Source: Takakia lepidozioides (lineage: Eukaryota; Streptophyta; Takakiopsida; Takakiales; Takakiaceae). Taken from it: a DNA stretch of 64,000 bases. Numbering within the stretch: the first letter of the stretch is position 1; each line of letters begins with the position of its first letter. Below, piece by piece: positions 24,304 to 35,331 of this stretch. The translations under genes and the position numbers were made by a program. Under the pieces are notes generated by a model. That model was given only the letters and a program-made list of their open reading frames with translations. It was not told where the DNA came from and did not search any database. The DNA lies in the NCBI GenBank assembly GCA_030704615.1, contig CM060734.1, forward strand, positions 25,232,001 through 25,296,000, read 5' to 3'.

Positions 24304-25053
24304 CTAGCCACCATGGTGGTGTCGGTTATCTGGATGGGTGACTGTGTTTGATATAGTGTTAAGTATGTCGGGTATGAGGGGGCGGTCGTCGATATGTGAG
24401 GGCATATACAAATGTATGAGGGTAATAGGGCATAATGCTGGTGGGTGTAATTGGATGATCTGGAGGGGGATAGGTATGGTTATTTTAGTGGTTGTGCATG
24501 AGAGTGGTGTGTTTGTATGTGCATAACGGCGTGAGAGACATTGTTGGGCTGTTGGGGGATTACTATATAAGAGGTAGTAATCTGGTAGAAGTTTATTTAT
24601 GTAGGAACTGCTAGTGTTGTGCGTATGTAGCTTGGTTTCTTGTAAGAGGAAGATATGTGGTTGCAAGGATTCGGCGAAAAGATGGAGTAAGCTTTGGATA
24701 CTAGTGGACAGAGCTCCTACATTCCAAGAGGTGATAGTAAGTGCGGTGGTGCCAATACCCGGGGTGTTGGGCGCGCGGTTGGAAGGACGGGTGGAGGGGG
24801 GTACCTCGGGTGGGGTCGGCGCTATTGTGGGGGGGGGGGGGTCGTATCCTGGTATCGGGGTGACGGCTTTAAGTGTGGCAGAGATGATATCTTGGGATAG
24901 GAAGGGGAATATATTGGTGATTAGGTGATGGGCTTGATTGGGTGAGGGTGATGTTACGAGGTGGTCTTCGAGAATTTTATGTACCACTCCTGTGCTGGAG
25001 TTTAAGAGGTTGAGGGAGTTGTGGATCTCGGATAAGTAGTGTGGGGGGGCCAA
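24304..25053 (-). pseudogene. LINE apurinic-type endonuclease domain
   Basis: The 249-residue frame has a Pro-rich lead, then ITSWNVGALSTSIQSLLHLF and HIFLLQETKLHTHN, the N-terminal blocks of the exonuclease/endonuclease/phosphatase fold in LINE ORF2, and a later IHLYMPSHIDDR. The frame ends before the usual C-terminal catalytic SDH block. On this strand the reverse transcriptase expected between this and the RNase H is missing. Confidence 0.7.
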
Positions 25054-25654
25054 ACAGTTATGGGGAGCGGGGGCAGCTTTTGTAATTGATGTAGGAGAAA
25101 GCGGATTTGTGAGATGGAGCGGGAGTGGAGATATCCATTACAAGTTTCAAGGAGGGGGGAGATAGTTACGATAAGGGAGAAGATGAGATGTGATGTGGGG
25201 AACTTTTTGAGTTTGTGGAGGGCTTTAGAGAGGGCTGGGTAGCAGCTCGCGGGTAGTCCAAAGGTTGCGGGGTGGTGATAATAGTGTTTGGATTTACTTG
25301 GAAATAAAGGATGGTGCCCATGCGGGCCATGAGTAATGTACTCGAGTTGGTGGTGAATATGGTGAAGTATTTTGAGGGTTTGCGAATTAGTGGGGTGTGG
25401 CGGAATTATATGATGAGGGGGGTAGTGATCAAGAGCTAAGATGGTGGAGCTGGTGGCTGTTGCATATATAGGGGGGATGTAGTGAAGGTGAGGTATTTGG
25501 GTAGTTCTATTGGTGTACCATGATTGGGGTAGAGGTTGTGCCATGTAAGTGGGAGGGATTTTCAAACGTGGGGATGGATGTGCCAATGGCTTTGGATTGG
25601 ATGGATGAAGAGTATCCATCTGTTCGTGTAGGTGTGGTGTCCTCACGTGGATTG

Positions 25655-26250
25655 ACGGTATTCGTGAGTACGCGGTCGAGTATGGAGGTGTGTGCAGCAC
25701 CACCAGACAAATCCAATATGTCATATCTGCCCTTGAAGACGCGAAACTCACTAAATAAGATATCTATTTCCTTTGCATTGACTTCAAAAACGCCTTGGGA
25801 TCCCTTGACCATCCCCGCGTATTGGCTGTTATGGCCGACCTGGGATACCCTATAGATGCAATACAACTTATTGGTAACATTTACACCAACAGCACTACCG
25901 AATACTTCGGCTCTTACTATGGTTCCACCCCCCCCAATTCATATCCTACGAGGCACCATCCAAGGTGACACACTGAGCCCCTACCTATTTATCATTTTCC
26001 TTGAACCCTTGTTAAGATGGTTAGCTCGCGGTAACCTGGGGTACCAATATAAAACCTCCCCCAATGACATCTCAGCAGCCGCTTATGCTGACGACCTCGT
26101 CATTCCTGCACACAAACCACAGCATCTCAATCGCTAGGTTGACAAATTATCCCGCTTCAACCAGTGGTCTGGGATGCAACTATGCCTACACAAATGCGTG
26201 GTCATTGCAGCCACTCATCGTAGCAAGCTCACAAAATCCACAATAGCCTC
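25655..26250 (+). pseudogene. LINE reverse transcriptase fragment, opposite strand
   Basis: Plus-strand translation in two frames gives TRQIQYVISALEDAKLTK, CIDFKNALGSLDHPRVLAVM, RGTIQGDTLSPYLFIIFLEP and AAYADDLVIP, then LSRFNQWSGMQLCLHKC. These are the ordered fingers, palm (with the YADD catalytic box) and thumb blocks of a non-LTR reverse transcriptase. A frame change sits at the C-run near 25925-25937. The strand switch at about 25655 relative to the endonuclease implies an inversion or a separate insertion. Confidence 0.8.
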
Positions 26251-26568
26251 CCATTGCAAACTCCACATACACTATCAACAAAAACCCTTCCCCTTCCTGG
26301 GCCCGGATGAACCCTACACACCCCCGCTCCCTCTTGTGTCACCCGACAACCTCTTGTACCCTTGATTGCGACCTTCCGTGCTCACTCTTCCCGCATAGCA
26401 AACAAGACACACATGCACGCCATCCCTTGGGCATCCCTCCCCCTTCCCCACACACCCCATCTCCTTCCCCCTCCCCCCAATGCCGACTCAAGTTACTCCC
26501 CGACCACCCCTCCTAGCCCCCCGATTACCCCTCCGCTTAACCCCTCCCTAACCAACCCTAACCACCCC

Positions 26569-26790
26569 GAGGCCTATGTCATTGATGCTATCCTCGGCAT
26601 CAAAACCCAAACCTCGCTTGACGCATTTGGCGCCACTTGTATTGACACATACCACCTATGTAAATGGACTGGCTTCCCTGAATAAGACAATACTTGGCAA
26701 ATAGAAGAAGACCTTTTTGGTTCTCATGATGACTGCAACCTAGTCCATAATCGCGACCTACTCACCAAATTCCACAAACTAACGAACACC
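26569..26790 (+). pseudogene. chromodomain-like fragment after the reverse transcriptase
   Basis: Translation gives EAYVIDAILGIKTQ, then TYHLCKWTGFPE, a stop codon, and DNTWQIEEDLFG followed by LLTKFHKL. This follows the chromodomain pattern (V..IL, Y.VKWKGF, .NTWEPEE.L, I..F). A Pro-rich linker joins it to the reverse transcriptase frame. Chromodomains read methylated histone tails and are best known in Ty3 integrases; one behind a LINE-type reverse transcriptase would be unusual. The in-frame stop shows decay. Confidence 0.6.
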
Positions 26791-27345
26791 AATTATTTAG
26801 CACACTCCTACCAACACCATGTCTCCCAAACCCAACTGACCGACGTTCATCACATCCGTATTCCTCTAGCCTTAAGTATTCAGATACATACCTTAGAATG
26901 TAACCCAGACAAAGATATTAAGCATGCTTCCCGAGACCCCTATCATATGCCCCAATCTTAGATCGTCCAAAATCTACACACTCAACGGCAGCTTCATTGG
27001 GACAATCTCCAATGTCAAGCTCGCCTGGTTCTGGACCAGATATTCCGCTACCACCCCACACACGAGCCTACAACCCCGAAAGCAAGACTTCACCACAGAG
27101 GTCTGATGGCTTGTTGACCGATATCTACGAGATATCCCCCCAAAGAAAACCCCGCTCCCTCAACAAGCTAGTGCAAGCCTATACCCATAGCTCCATCCTG
27201 CCTGACATCCTCAACTTGCTCATCACCTCATTCCAACTTGCACACTCATACTACTCAAGCCCGCTCATATGCCCCCTTGAGCTCTCATCTTATGACAGGC
27301 CGCACCCTCGGGATTGCATATTCGGCCTAGTTATCCCGACGTGAC
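26791..27345 (+). other. probable 3' part of the LINE-like element
   Basis: Open frames continue to about 27344, with SLNKLVQAYTHSSILPDI and YYSSPLICPLELSSYDRP, which I cannot assign. The sequence changes abruptly after 27350 to GTGACGTGTCGTGACATCTG-like repeats, perhaps the element boundary. Confidence 0.35.
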
Positions 27346-27569
27346 GTGTCGTGACATCTGACGTGCGTCACGTCACGTCGAAACCGGACGTTTATCCATG
27401 TAATTTTTTTTACATTTGACTTTTACGATTTATTTCTACCATTTCTAATGACATGGCAGCCACGGTGTAAAACACACGTGGATAATTATTAATATTTAAT
27501 AATTCCTTTTTAAAAAAATACGATTGTCCATATTGGTGGTCGTTTGTAATTTATTATTTTTTAAATGAA

Positions 27570-28289
27570 GCGACCGCCATTGGCGATCGCTTCTAATTGT
27601 TTTTTTAAAATGAAGCGTCACAGGTGGTCTCCTCTAATTTTTTTAATTTTTTTAAATGCAGCGACCGCCATTGGCAGTCGGTGCTTTTTGTTTTTTTAAT
27701 GTAGCGACCGCCATCCAGTAGTCGCTCATTTTTAGTTTTTAGAAAATTGAGCGACCGCCGTGTGGCGGTCGCTGTTATTACATAATTGTTTTTAAAGAAA
27801 TGAAGCGACCGCCACAAGGGCGGTCGCTCTTTTTTGTTTTTTAAAAAATATAGCGACAGTCGTGTGGCGGTCGCCTTTTATCCTAATTTGGGTTTTTTTA
27901 AGAAATTAAGCGACTGCCAGGCGGCAGTCACTCTTTTTCCCAAATTTGTTTTTCAAGAAATGAAGCGACCGCCAAGCGGGCAGTCGCTCTTTTTTGTTTT
28001 TTAAACAATTTAGCGACCTCTATGTGGCGGTCGTTCTTTTCCCTAATTTGGGGTTTCTTAAAAAATGAAGCGACCGCCACAAGGGCGGTCGTTTTTTTTG
28101 TTTTTTTTTAAATTAGGTGACCGCCGTGTGGCGGTCGTTCTTTTCCCTAATTTGGGTTTTTTAAGAAATGAAGCAACAGCCACAATGGCGGTTGCTGCTT
28201 TTTGTATATTTGAAATATTACGCGACCGCCAAATGGCAGTCGTTTTTTTGTTTTTTTGTTAAATAAAGCGACTGCAGTTTGGCGGTCGC
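27570..28289. repeat. array of about 15 hairpins, GCGACCGCC/GGCGGTCGC arms
   Basis: Fifteen short inverted repeats start at about 27570, 27615, 27661, 27704, 27751, 27805, 27853, 27910, 27965, 28013, 28070, 28117, 28173, 28222 and 28268. Spacing is 43-57 bp. The best units have arms AGCGACCGCC and GGCGGTCGCT around a 3-5 nt centre; others are degenerate. A/T-rich linkers separate them, often AAGAAATGAA before a unit. Related but poorer units occur at 34800-34920. No coding sequence. Confidence 0.9.
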
Positions 28290-28465
28290 TTCTTTTATAT
28301 ATCTAAAAAAATGCAGTGATGGTACTAAATTCATCCACGCTCCTCACAAGTGCAGCAGACTCATTTCCCATCGGGCCGAGAGTCCACCGGACCACCAGTC
28401 CAGTGGACTATTCGCTTTGCTGAGGCGAAGCGGCTTCATATTGGAGGCACTTCCCTGCCAGCGGA

Positions 28466-28831
28466 ATGAAGACAAAAGAGAGTAAGGGGAGAACAGGAAA
28501 GTCGAACACACCCATTGCGGACAGACTCGCGGCACAACAGACTGATGCATGCACAGTCCAACAGACTGATATCCATAGAGGAGAACTGTCCAGCAGACGG
28601 ACGTTTCGCCAGACTGGCGGGAGAACAAGCCAAAAGACTGACCGGAGGGAAAATAAGAAGTCAAACAGACTTAGTGCAACAGACTTCCGACACAACAGAC
28701 TGACAAATTCACAAGTGCAACAGACTGATATCCCAACAGACGGACTTCCAGCAGACCGCCTCCAAACTGACTGTTATGCACGCGATAAGGGGAATATCCG
28801 GAGCACTGACGGGCCAGCGGACCCACTGTGA
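28466..28831 (+). repeat. CAACAGACTG-rich stretch, possible relic of the Gln/Thr-rich gene
   Basis: CAACAGACTGA or a close variant recurs at least six times. One frame reads QQTD repeatedly (RLAAQQTDACTVQQTDIHRG), like the QQT repeats of the gene at 35.3-39.0 kb. It may be a decayed copy of that gene's repeat domain. No other part of the gene is seen here. Confidence 0.45.
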
Positions 28832-29579
28832 ACAGACTCGCGACACAACGGACCTCAAACATCCACGCGCATTTGCATATGCAATTGTCTCAGACATCTC
28901 CCGTCGTGGATGGTGTTCCGTGACGACTCGAATTGTTTTTTTGTGCTGCCATCCCTTACATAATACCATGTGGATCCATCACAAAGCTGGGTTTCTTCAG
29001 ATTCTCCACCCTTTTCCACAACTTATGCACGACGGATGCAAGCCGCTATACTTGGTCATATAAACAGTCCCATCGTCCGATACGAAATCTGCAATACACG
29101 CCCCCATGTGCATACGCTTCCACCATTTTCGCGCCCATGTTACCCATAGGTTCCTTTAACGAAATAAACTTGTGAAGGCTCTCATGAGGGATGCAGTACG
29201 AAGGGGCTAAACGTATCATGACGGATCACAAGCAAAGGACGTTATCGACGACAGATGTCCGCATTTTCCATATTTATGACATAGAACCAAACCATAAAAC
29301 AAATATTCCCAAAAGCACAACAAAAAGGCAAAAATAGTGGAAGCATATGCACGATGGTGGCTGTAGTGCCCAGACAGTCCTCTCATGTTCAAGCACACGC
29401 TTCATCATCATCATGAACATCGCGCGCAAAAGGGGAACAGTCGCGTGCATGGAAACGCCTACCGCAACATCGGACAACAAACAGCCGTCAAAAGAGAGCG
29501 GCCGGGATTTGGTGGGAAGATCATTGCCATTTTTGCAGCCCTAAAAATGGAGGGCTCGGATGGGTTATGGGAATGGACG

Positions 29580-29925
29580 GTGGCGATCCTGCGCCGTCAG
29601 CGGACTGGATGGCAGGGGACTGGCCAGCGGACTGGCGGGCAGACTGGAAGACTGGCAGACTGCTGGGCAGCGGACTGGCCAGCACCGGACTGGTGGGCAG
29701 AATGGCGGACTGGCAGACTGCTGGGCAGCCGACTGGCCAGCAGCGGACTGGCAGACTGGAGGGCAGCGGACTCATGGGCGGGGGACTGGCCGCGCGGCGG
29801 ACGGGGGCGCGGGCGCGGTTGCTGCAGCCGCGCCCGCGACTGGGCGACCGCGCGCAGCGGCGGGCGGGGCGGGCGGGGCGGGCGGGAGCCGGGCGTCCGT
29901 GCGCGGGGCCCACCGGCCACATCGC
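29580..29925. repeat. CAGACTGG/CAGCGGACTGG repeats and GC-rich stretch
   Basis: GGCAGACTGGCAGACTGCTG-like words and CAGCGGACTGG recur from 29590 to 29790. A very GC-rich stretch follows (GGGCGGGGCGGGCGGG near 29862). Long overlapping open frames on both strands reflect GC richness rather than genes. Confidence 0.6.
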
Positions 29926-30339
29926 ACGTGCCCATTGAAGACCCTATTATCTTAAAATGAGAGGCGCTTGTGGAGGGGGCCCAGCACCTCAAAAGCATAT
30001 GGGAGCCTAGCAGCCCTGGGAAGGGGCAAAGAGCTTCATGGTGACATTATCAAAGCTAGAATTGTACCAGATGTCATTCTGAACAGTCCCCTGGTGTACA
30101 TCTACATCAAATGTGAGCCTGGCAGCCCTGGCTAGAGAAGAACATGAAGAGGGCTTACAATTTCGTTCGTCCGGGCGTAGACATTGCTGGCAATGAGAAG
30201 AAGGCAGGAAAGCAGTTCAGTGTTCCTAGCATGCATGTGGAGACGCCGTGTAGAAGTTAGGCTCAGACTTTTATCATGGCTGGATTTTGTTGACAGTGTT
30301 CCAACACTTATTCTCTGGGATTTTATTTTATTTTGTAGA

Positions 30340-30730
30340 ACTTGAATCCCCAATGGTATTTCTTTCACTACAATAGTGGTATGTGCTCCTCTAGTCATGT
30401 TCCTAATCACTTGCACGCCACTGTAATAGTGGTATAATTTAAAACTGTAAGAGTAGCCAAATACACACAATTGCCTCCATTACCACTCCTGTAGTGGTAT
30501 AAGTAATAACCTATGTATTACTGTATTAGTGGTATGAATTCCTCTAGTGGTATTCCTAATCACTTACACACCACTCTGTTAGTAATCATTCCAATCCATA
30601 GTTCCCACTCAGAGAGACACCATGGATGATTCAAATAGCTTACATACCACTATGTGGGTAATCATTCTAATGACCTGCTGAGAGACGTCATCCACTCACA
30701 TAACCACGGTTTGAGTGATATTGTATATTC
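30340..30730. repeat. AGTGGT/ACCACT inverted-motif cluster
   Basis: Repeated words such as TAGTGGTAT and ACCACT, often about 5-15 nt apart, occur throughout with short AT-rich spacers. The same vocabulary recurs at 60.56-61.39 kb. Likely a non-autonomous element or hairpin-rich repeat; termini not defined. Confidence 0.5.
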
Positions 30731-30924
30731 TCAGTTTTCATATAATGACTCTGTGAGTCATTTCGCGATCACTCAACAAGTGGTTTCGGAAGTCATTGAA
30801 TTTTTCACTCCATCCATTTCGTAGCACCGACACAAGACACGTGTCCATGCTGAGAGTGTCGCCACGTGTCAACATAATCTCCAATATCATCCACGGACCA
30901 CTGACTTCCAAGTGTCCACTTGAA

Positions 30925-31575
30925 AACGTTGATGCTGAGGGCTGCAACAAGGTCTGGGGATCCAATGAAGATGGCAAAGGCAGTGAACAGGTGCACAGGG
31001 GGCTTGCCTCTCCAATCAAAGGAGCCTCATCTGGAAGGAGAAGAAAGGTTCGGGACTTGCAAACGCAAGCTAAATACACCTCTAGGATCGGATGGGGATT
31101 CACATCGCCATGACAAAGACAACTTCTCTGTACCGAAGATGTCTCCATTACAACCACTGGCATCCAATAGCAAAGAGGCTGCTGGTGCATCTTCTTCCAC
31201 CCAGCTCCCTGTCCTTTGACTTCAACCCCTGGAATTGCGGATTGCCTACAGGACCGCCGGGGGCAGTGCAGTAGTCACCTTGTGCTGACTCCGAATGACA
31301 CATCGAGCGGACTACTCCAGGGTCTAGAGTTGGCTGCGCGGCAGTGAGGGCCATCAGTTATGAAAAGTGTAAGTCCAGGATAGCCAAAGGCTCAGCGGGT
31401 ACCCCAGCTCTGACTTGATTTGGCCATATATATCGAAGGAGTCCAAGACGCACAAATTTTGGTTCTGCCCGGACGATATGGCTCGCTGTGTGAATGGTAC
31501 CGTCCGTGACTCATGCATTGATAAGCCTCCTCCCCCACCCACCATTTGGCCAGTACGCGCACTACAAGAGAAAAT
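30925..31575 (+). pseudogene. decayed MULE transposase C-terminal fragment
   Basis: LMLRAATRSGDPMKMAKAV and PHLEGEERFGTCKRKLNTP match LMLRAANRSGDPIKIARAV and PHLEGEERFGSCKRKLNTP of the MULE gene at 39.57-43.09 kb. After frame changes and stops, AVRAISYEKC, then KTHKFWFCPDDMARCVNGTV and a TIWPV segment, match further parts of the same exon in order. The transposase core and SWIM motif are absent, so this is a truncated, non-functional copy on the opposite strand. Confidence 0.85.
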
Positions 31576-31639
31576 GGTTTTAGCAACACCTCTTCTCACA
31601 CTTTCAGTGTGAAAAGAGCCCGAGTTCACCCCCCCCCCC

Positions 31640-32280
31640 CCGGCGTTAGGTTAACCTAGTCGTTTAAGCCAGTTGTGAACTTATATGGTCATGTTAAAAA
31701 AAACCCTCTCACACCCAAGCTCACACCTGACGTGGCATAAGGTTAAGGTGGCTCTTCTAACGGATATTATGACGGCCGTGTTGACTGGCCACTACAACTA
31801 GAACTTTGACTAAGTAATTTTAACGGCTCTTTATATGGCACTTACTACACCACTTTGCCACCATGTCTGCCACATGTATGTCAAAGGGATTGCCAGTCCA
31901 TCATAATTATTAATTAAATTATAATAAATCTAGGGGCTCTTCTTACGGCTTCACTGACACAGATTTAACACTAGGTTCGACACGTGTCAATCGCCACTTG
32001 TGAGTTAGTGATGAACTAATTACAGCTTGTTATTTGGAAATGTGACACATGTCCGAATGTGTTTGCGCCAACTGGAATAGCAATGGGAGGAGGTGTGACA
32101 TATTTCATATGGCCTGACATCCCAACTAATATGTGGAGCAAAGGTAATATGACACATGTAATTATTTCCAATCGTGGTGTAAATTTAATTACACAGGTGT
32201 AAACACTGTCACATCCAGTGTTGTGTTTCTATTTGACGAAAAGTAGTGTAATAACAGTTATTATCTATTGATAAATAGTA
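31640..32280. other. AT-rich non-coding stretch
   Basis: A C-run lies at about 31630-31641, followed by AT-rich sequence with repeated GGCTCTTCT words (31750, 31937). No open frame of interest; perhaps a non-autonomous element without visible termini. Confidence 0.35.
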
Positions 32281-32602
32281 ATAACAATAACCCTAGGGTA
32301 GCCTGTGCCGTTGGCCCAAGTGTCCAGTGTCATCTAAGCCCAAATGCAATCTCCTATGTATTCAAGTGTGTCTCTTATGTATCCAAAGGCATCTCCCATG
32401 TGCGTCTCCCATGTCGAGGCCCATCTAAGCCTAGTGTGCAATCTCCTATGATACGTCTCCCATGTCAAGGCCCGATTAATTTTCTTCCATGAAAACTTTG
32501 AGTAGTAATATATCCTATCATTATTGATGTATCTCCAGTCTCTAGGGTACGGTAGCCTGTGCCGTTGGCCCAAGTGTCCAATGTCATCTAAGTCCAAATG
32601 CA

Positions 32603-32905
32603 TTTTTTTTCCACAGAGCCTACGACCAGATTTGAACCGGAGACCTTTCCCTTGATATCTCTCCTGTCGAGGCTCCAACCATTGTCCCAGGAATGCCCAC
32701 TTTGCTATTTTTCGTGAGTTTTCAGCGACCAAAAGTGCTTGAAATTCCACATCTCCCACACCGCAGGTCTAAAAATCATGAGAGCAAGCCCGTGCACCCC
32801 TCCTCGTCGAGGGCTTTCCAACGGTACTAAGCACCAGGGCTGGGGTCTCGCGGTTCGGGACATCTCAACGTGACAAAACAAACAAACAAAACAAAACAAA
32901 ACAAT
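32603..32905 (-). mobile_element. tRNA-derived SINE-like element, copy 1
   Basis: On the minus strand, a TGGGACAATGGTTGG A-box-like segment (32676-32690) is followed by B-box GGTTCAAATC (32629-32638) and an A-run (T-run at 32603-32611 on the plus strand). The right edge carries an AAAAC/AAAC-rich run at 32875-32903. A second copy sits at 34060-34362 and a shorter one at 34468-34640. The body is unrelated to the satellite into which it is inserted. Confidence 0.6.
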
Positions 32906-34059
32906 GTCATCTAAGTCCAAGTACAATGCCCTATGTATCCAAGTGCGTCTCCTATGTTGAGGCCGGCCAAACGCGACCTCTACTATAGCTGTGCCATTGG
33001 CCTAAGTGTCTAGTGTCATCTAAGCCCGAATGCAAGATCTCCTATGTATCCAAGTGCGTCTCCTATGTCGAGGCCGGCCAAATGCGACCTCTACGATAGT
33101 TGTCGTTGGCCTAAGTGTCCAGTGTCATCTAAGCCCAAGTGCAAGATCTCCTATGTATCCTAGTGCGTCTCCTATGTGGAGGCCCAAGTGCGACCTCTAG
33201 GGTAGCCTGTGCCACTGGCCCATGTGTGAAGAATTGAAATCTAAACCAAGTGCAATTTCCTATGTATCCAAGTGCATCTTCTATGTTGAGACCCATCTAA
33301 GCCCAGGTGCAATCTTATATGTTCTAAGTGCATCTCCCATGTAGAGGCCCAAGTGTTGAGTGTCATCTAAGAGCATCTCCTGCGGTGCAAGCCAAAATGC
33401 CCCGCCAAATGCATTGTGGCGGCCAGATTGGCGGGGCCAATTTCCAAAATATCGGAAGAGTAGAAAAGATTCCCTGCCGTGCAAGCCCAATGCCTCGCTA
33501 TCTTGGCATTCCAGTGTCATCATCTAAGTCCAAGTGCAATCCCCTATGTATCCAAGTGCGTCTCCTATGTCGAGGCCCAAATTCGACCTCTAGGGTAGCT
33601 TGTGCCGTTGGCCCAAGTGTCCAGTGTCATCATCTAAGTCCAAGTGCAATCCCCTATGTATCCAAGTGCGTCTCCCATGTCGAGGCCCAAAAGTGACCTC
33701 TAGGGTAGCCTGTGTCGTTGGCCCAAGTGTCCAGTGTCATCTAAGCCCAAGTGAAAGATCTTCTATGTATCCCAGTGCGTCTCCTATGTCGAGGCCCAAG
33801 TGCGACCTCTAGTGTAGCCTATGTCGTCGGCCCATGTGTGACGAATTGAAATCTAAGACCAAGTGCAATTTCCTATGTATCCAAGTGCGTCTCCTATGTT
33901 GAGGCCCATCTAAGCCCATGAAGTGCAATCTTCTATTCATGTATCCAAGTGCATCTCCTATGTAGAGGCCCAAGTGTCTAGTGGATCATCTTAACGCAAG
34001 TGTCTAGGGTGGCCTGTGCCATTAGCCCAAGTGTCCAATGTCATCTAGGTCATCTAAGT

Positions 34060-34362
34060 CTAGTCATTCTTTTTCCAAAGAGCCTATGACCAGATTTGAA
34101 CTGGAGACCTTCCCCTTCATATCTCTCATGTCGAGGCTCCAATCATTGTCCCAGGAATGCCCACTTTGCTATTTTTTGAATTTCCGACGACCAAAAGTAC
34201 TTGAAATTCCACATCTCCCACACCACATGTCCAAAAATCATGAGACCAAGTCGGTGCCCCCTCCTCATCGAGGGCTTTCCAACGGTACCAAGCACTCAGG
34301 CTGGGGCCCACGGTTTGGGACATCTCAACGCTACAAAACAAACAAAACAAAACAAAACAAAC
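34060..34362 (-). mobile_element. tRNA-derived SINE-like element, copy 2
   Basis: About 300 bp closely similar to 32603-32905, including the B-box-like GGTTCAAATC seen as AGATTTGAACTGGAGACC with one change, the TCCAATCATTGTCCCAGGAA stretch, and the AAAAC-rich run at the right end. It interrupts the satellite. Confidence 0.6.
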
Positions 34363-34467
34363 AAACTGGCTTCCTTCATATATTGACTAGGGTAGCTTGT
34401 GCCGTTGGCCCAAGTGTCCAATGTCATCTAAGTCCAAGGGGACATATGAAGCAAGCCATATCTAATC

Positions 34468-34760
34468 ATTTTTTTTTTCCCACAAAGCCTACAACCTGAT
34501 TTGAACTGGAGACCTTCCCCTTGATATATCTCCTGTCGAGGCTCCAATCATTGTCCGACAACCAAAAGTACTTGAAATTCGTTTTAGCCATATCTCATCA
34601 TTTTTTCTCCACATAGCCTACGACCAGATTTGAACTAGAGACGGCGCCACGGGCCAGTCGCGTCCCGCCATTGGCGAGGTCACGGGTTCAAACCCGCTGC
34701 CCCCCCCCCCCCCCCCCCCCCCCATGTGTTTCGTTTTTCTTGAGCAGTGGCGCCTCGCCA
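34468..34760. repeat. SINE fragments and long C-run
   Basis: Truncated copies of the SINE body (CTGATTTGAACTGGAGACC; GACCAGATTTGAACTAGAGA) are followed by a tRNA-like segment with B-box GGTTCAAACC near 34687. A C-run of about 30 bases spans 34700-34723. The C-run length is likely unreliable in the assembly. Confidence 0.5.
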
Positions 34761-35331
34761 CGTGGCGAGGCGCCGCTTGATGCTTTAAAAAAAGAAAACA
34801 AACGACGGCCAGACGGCGGGTCGTTGGATTTTAATAAAAAGAAAACGACGCGAACGCCGCATGACGGTCGCTATATTTTACAAAAAAAAAACAAAAGAAA
34901 GACCGCCATATCCGTTCGTTCGGTGGACGTATTCAATGCGATGACGGCGGATAGTTGGCGCCTGTGAAATCACGCCGCATTGGCAGTGCCATGCCCGCTT
35001 CCCCCTTTTACTTCTACTTTCTTCATTCTCTTCGCGCCTGTTTCTTCGCACAGTTTTGCACTACTTTGTTTTCCTCTTTGCGTTTCCATCACCGTAACGA
35101 AAGACGGCCGTTCTTCCCCAGGTGTGGAGAGTCGCGGTGAGCCGCGAAGCGTCACAAACACGCTCGCCTTCGTAACAACTCGAAGTTCATCGGCTCGGTG
35201 AGGTTCTCACTTGTTGCGGTGTTTCCATTCCATTCTGTGTCATCTTCTTGCTTAGGGTGAGTCTTTTCATAGGACTTCTATCTGTCGCTCTGTTGCTCAT
35301 TGTCCTTGCACCTTCGTTTCATTCTGCAGCG

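Larger units (their letters stand above)
32291..34445. repeat. tandem satellite, roughly 100-130 bp unit, interrupted
   Basis: About ten units begin with variants of TAGGGTAGCCTGTGCCGTTG, for example at 32295, 32545, 33200, 33592, 33705 and 34390. Each continues with GTGTCCAGTGTCATCTAAG and CCTATGTATCCAAGTGCGTC, then TCGAGGCCCAAG. Unit length varies because sub-segments are lost or doubled. Two SINE-like insertions (32.6-32.9 and 34.06-34.36 kb) split the array. Confidence 0.85.

Noticed and set aside
27570-28289. CRISPR-like regular repeats
   Set aside because: The units are degenerate palindromes with A/T-only linkers rather than constant repeats with unique spacers, there are no cas genes, and the setting is eukaryotic.
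29521-29998. Several overlapping 120-190 codon frames on both strands
   Set aside because: They coincide with a GC-rich, CAGACTGG-repetitive stretch, where long open frames arise by composition.
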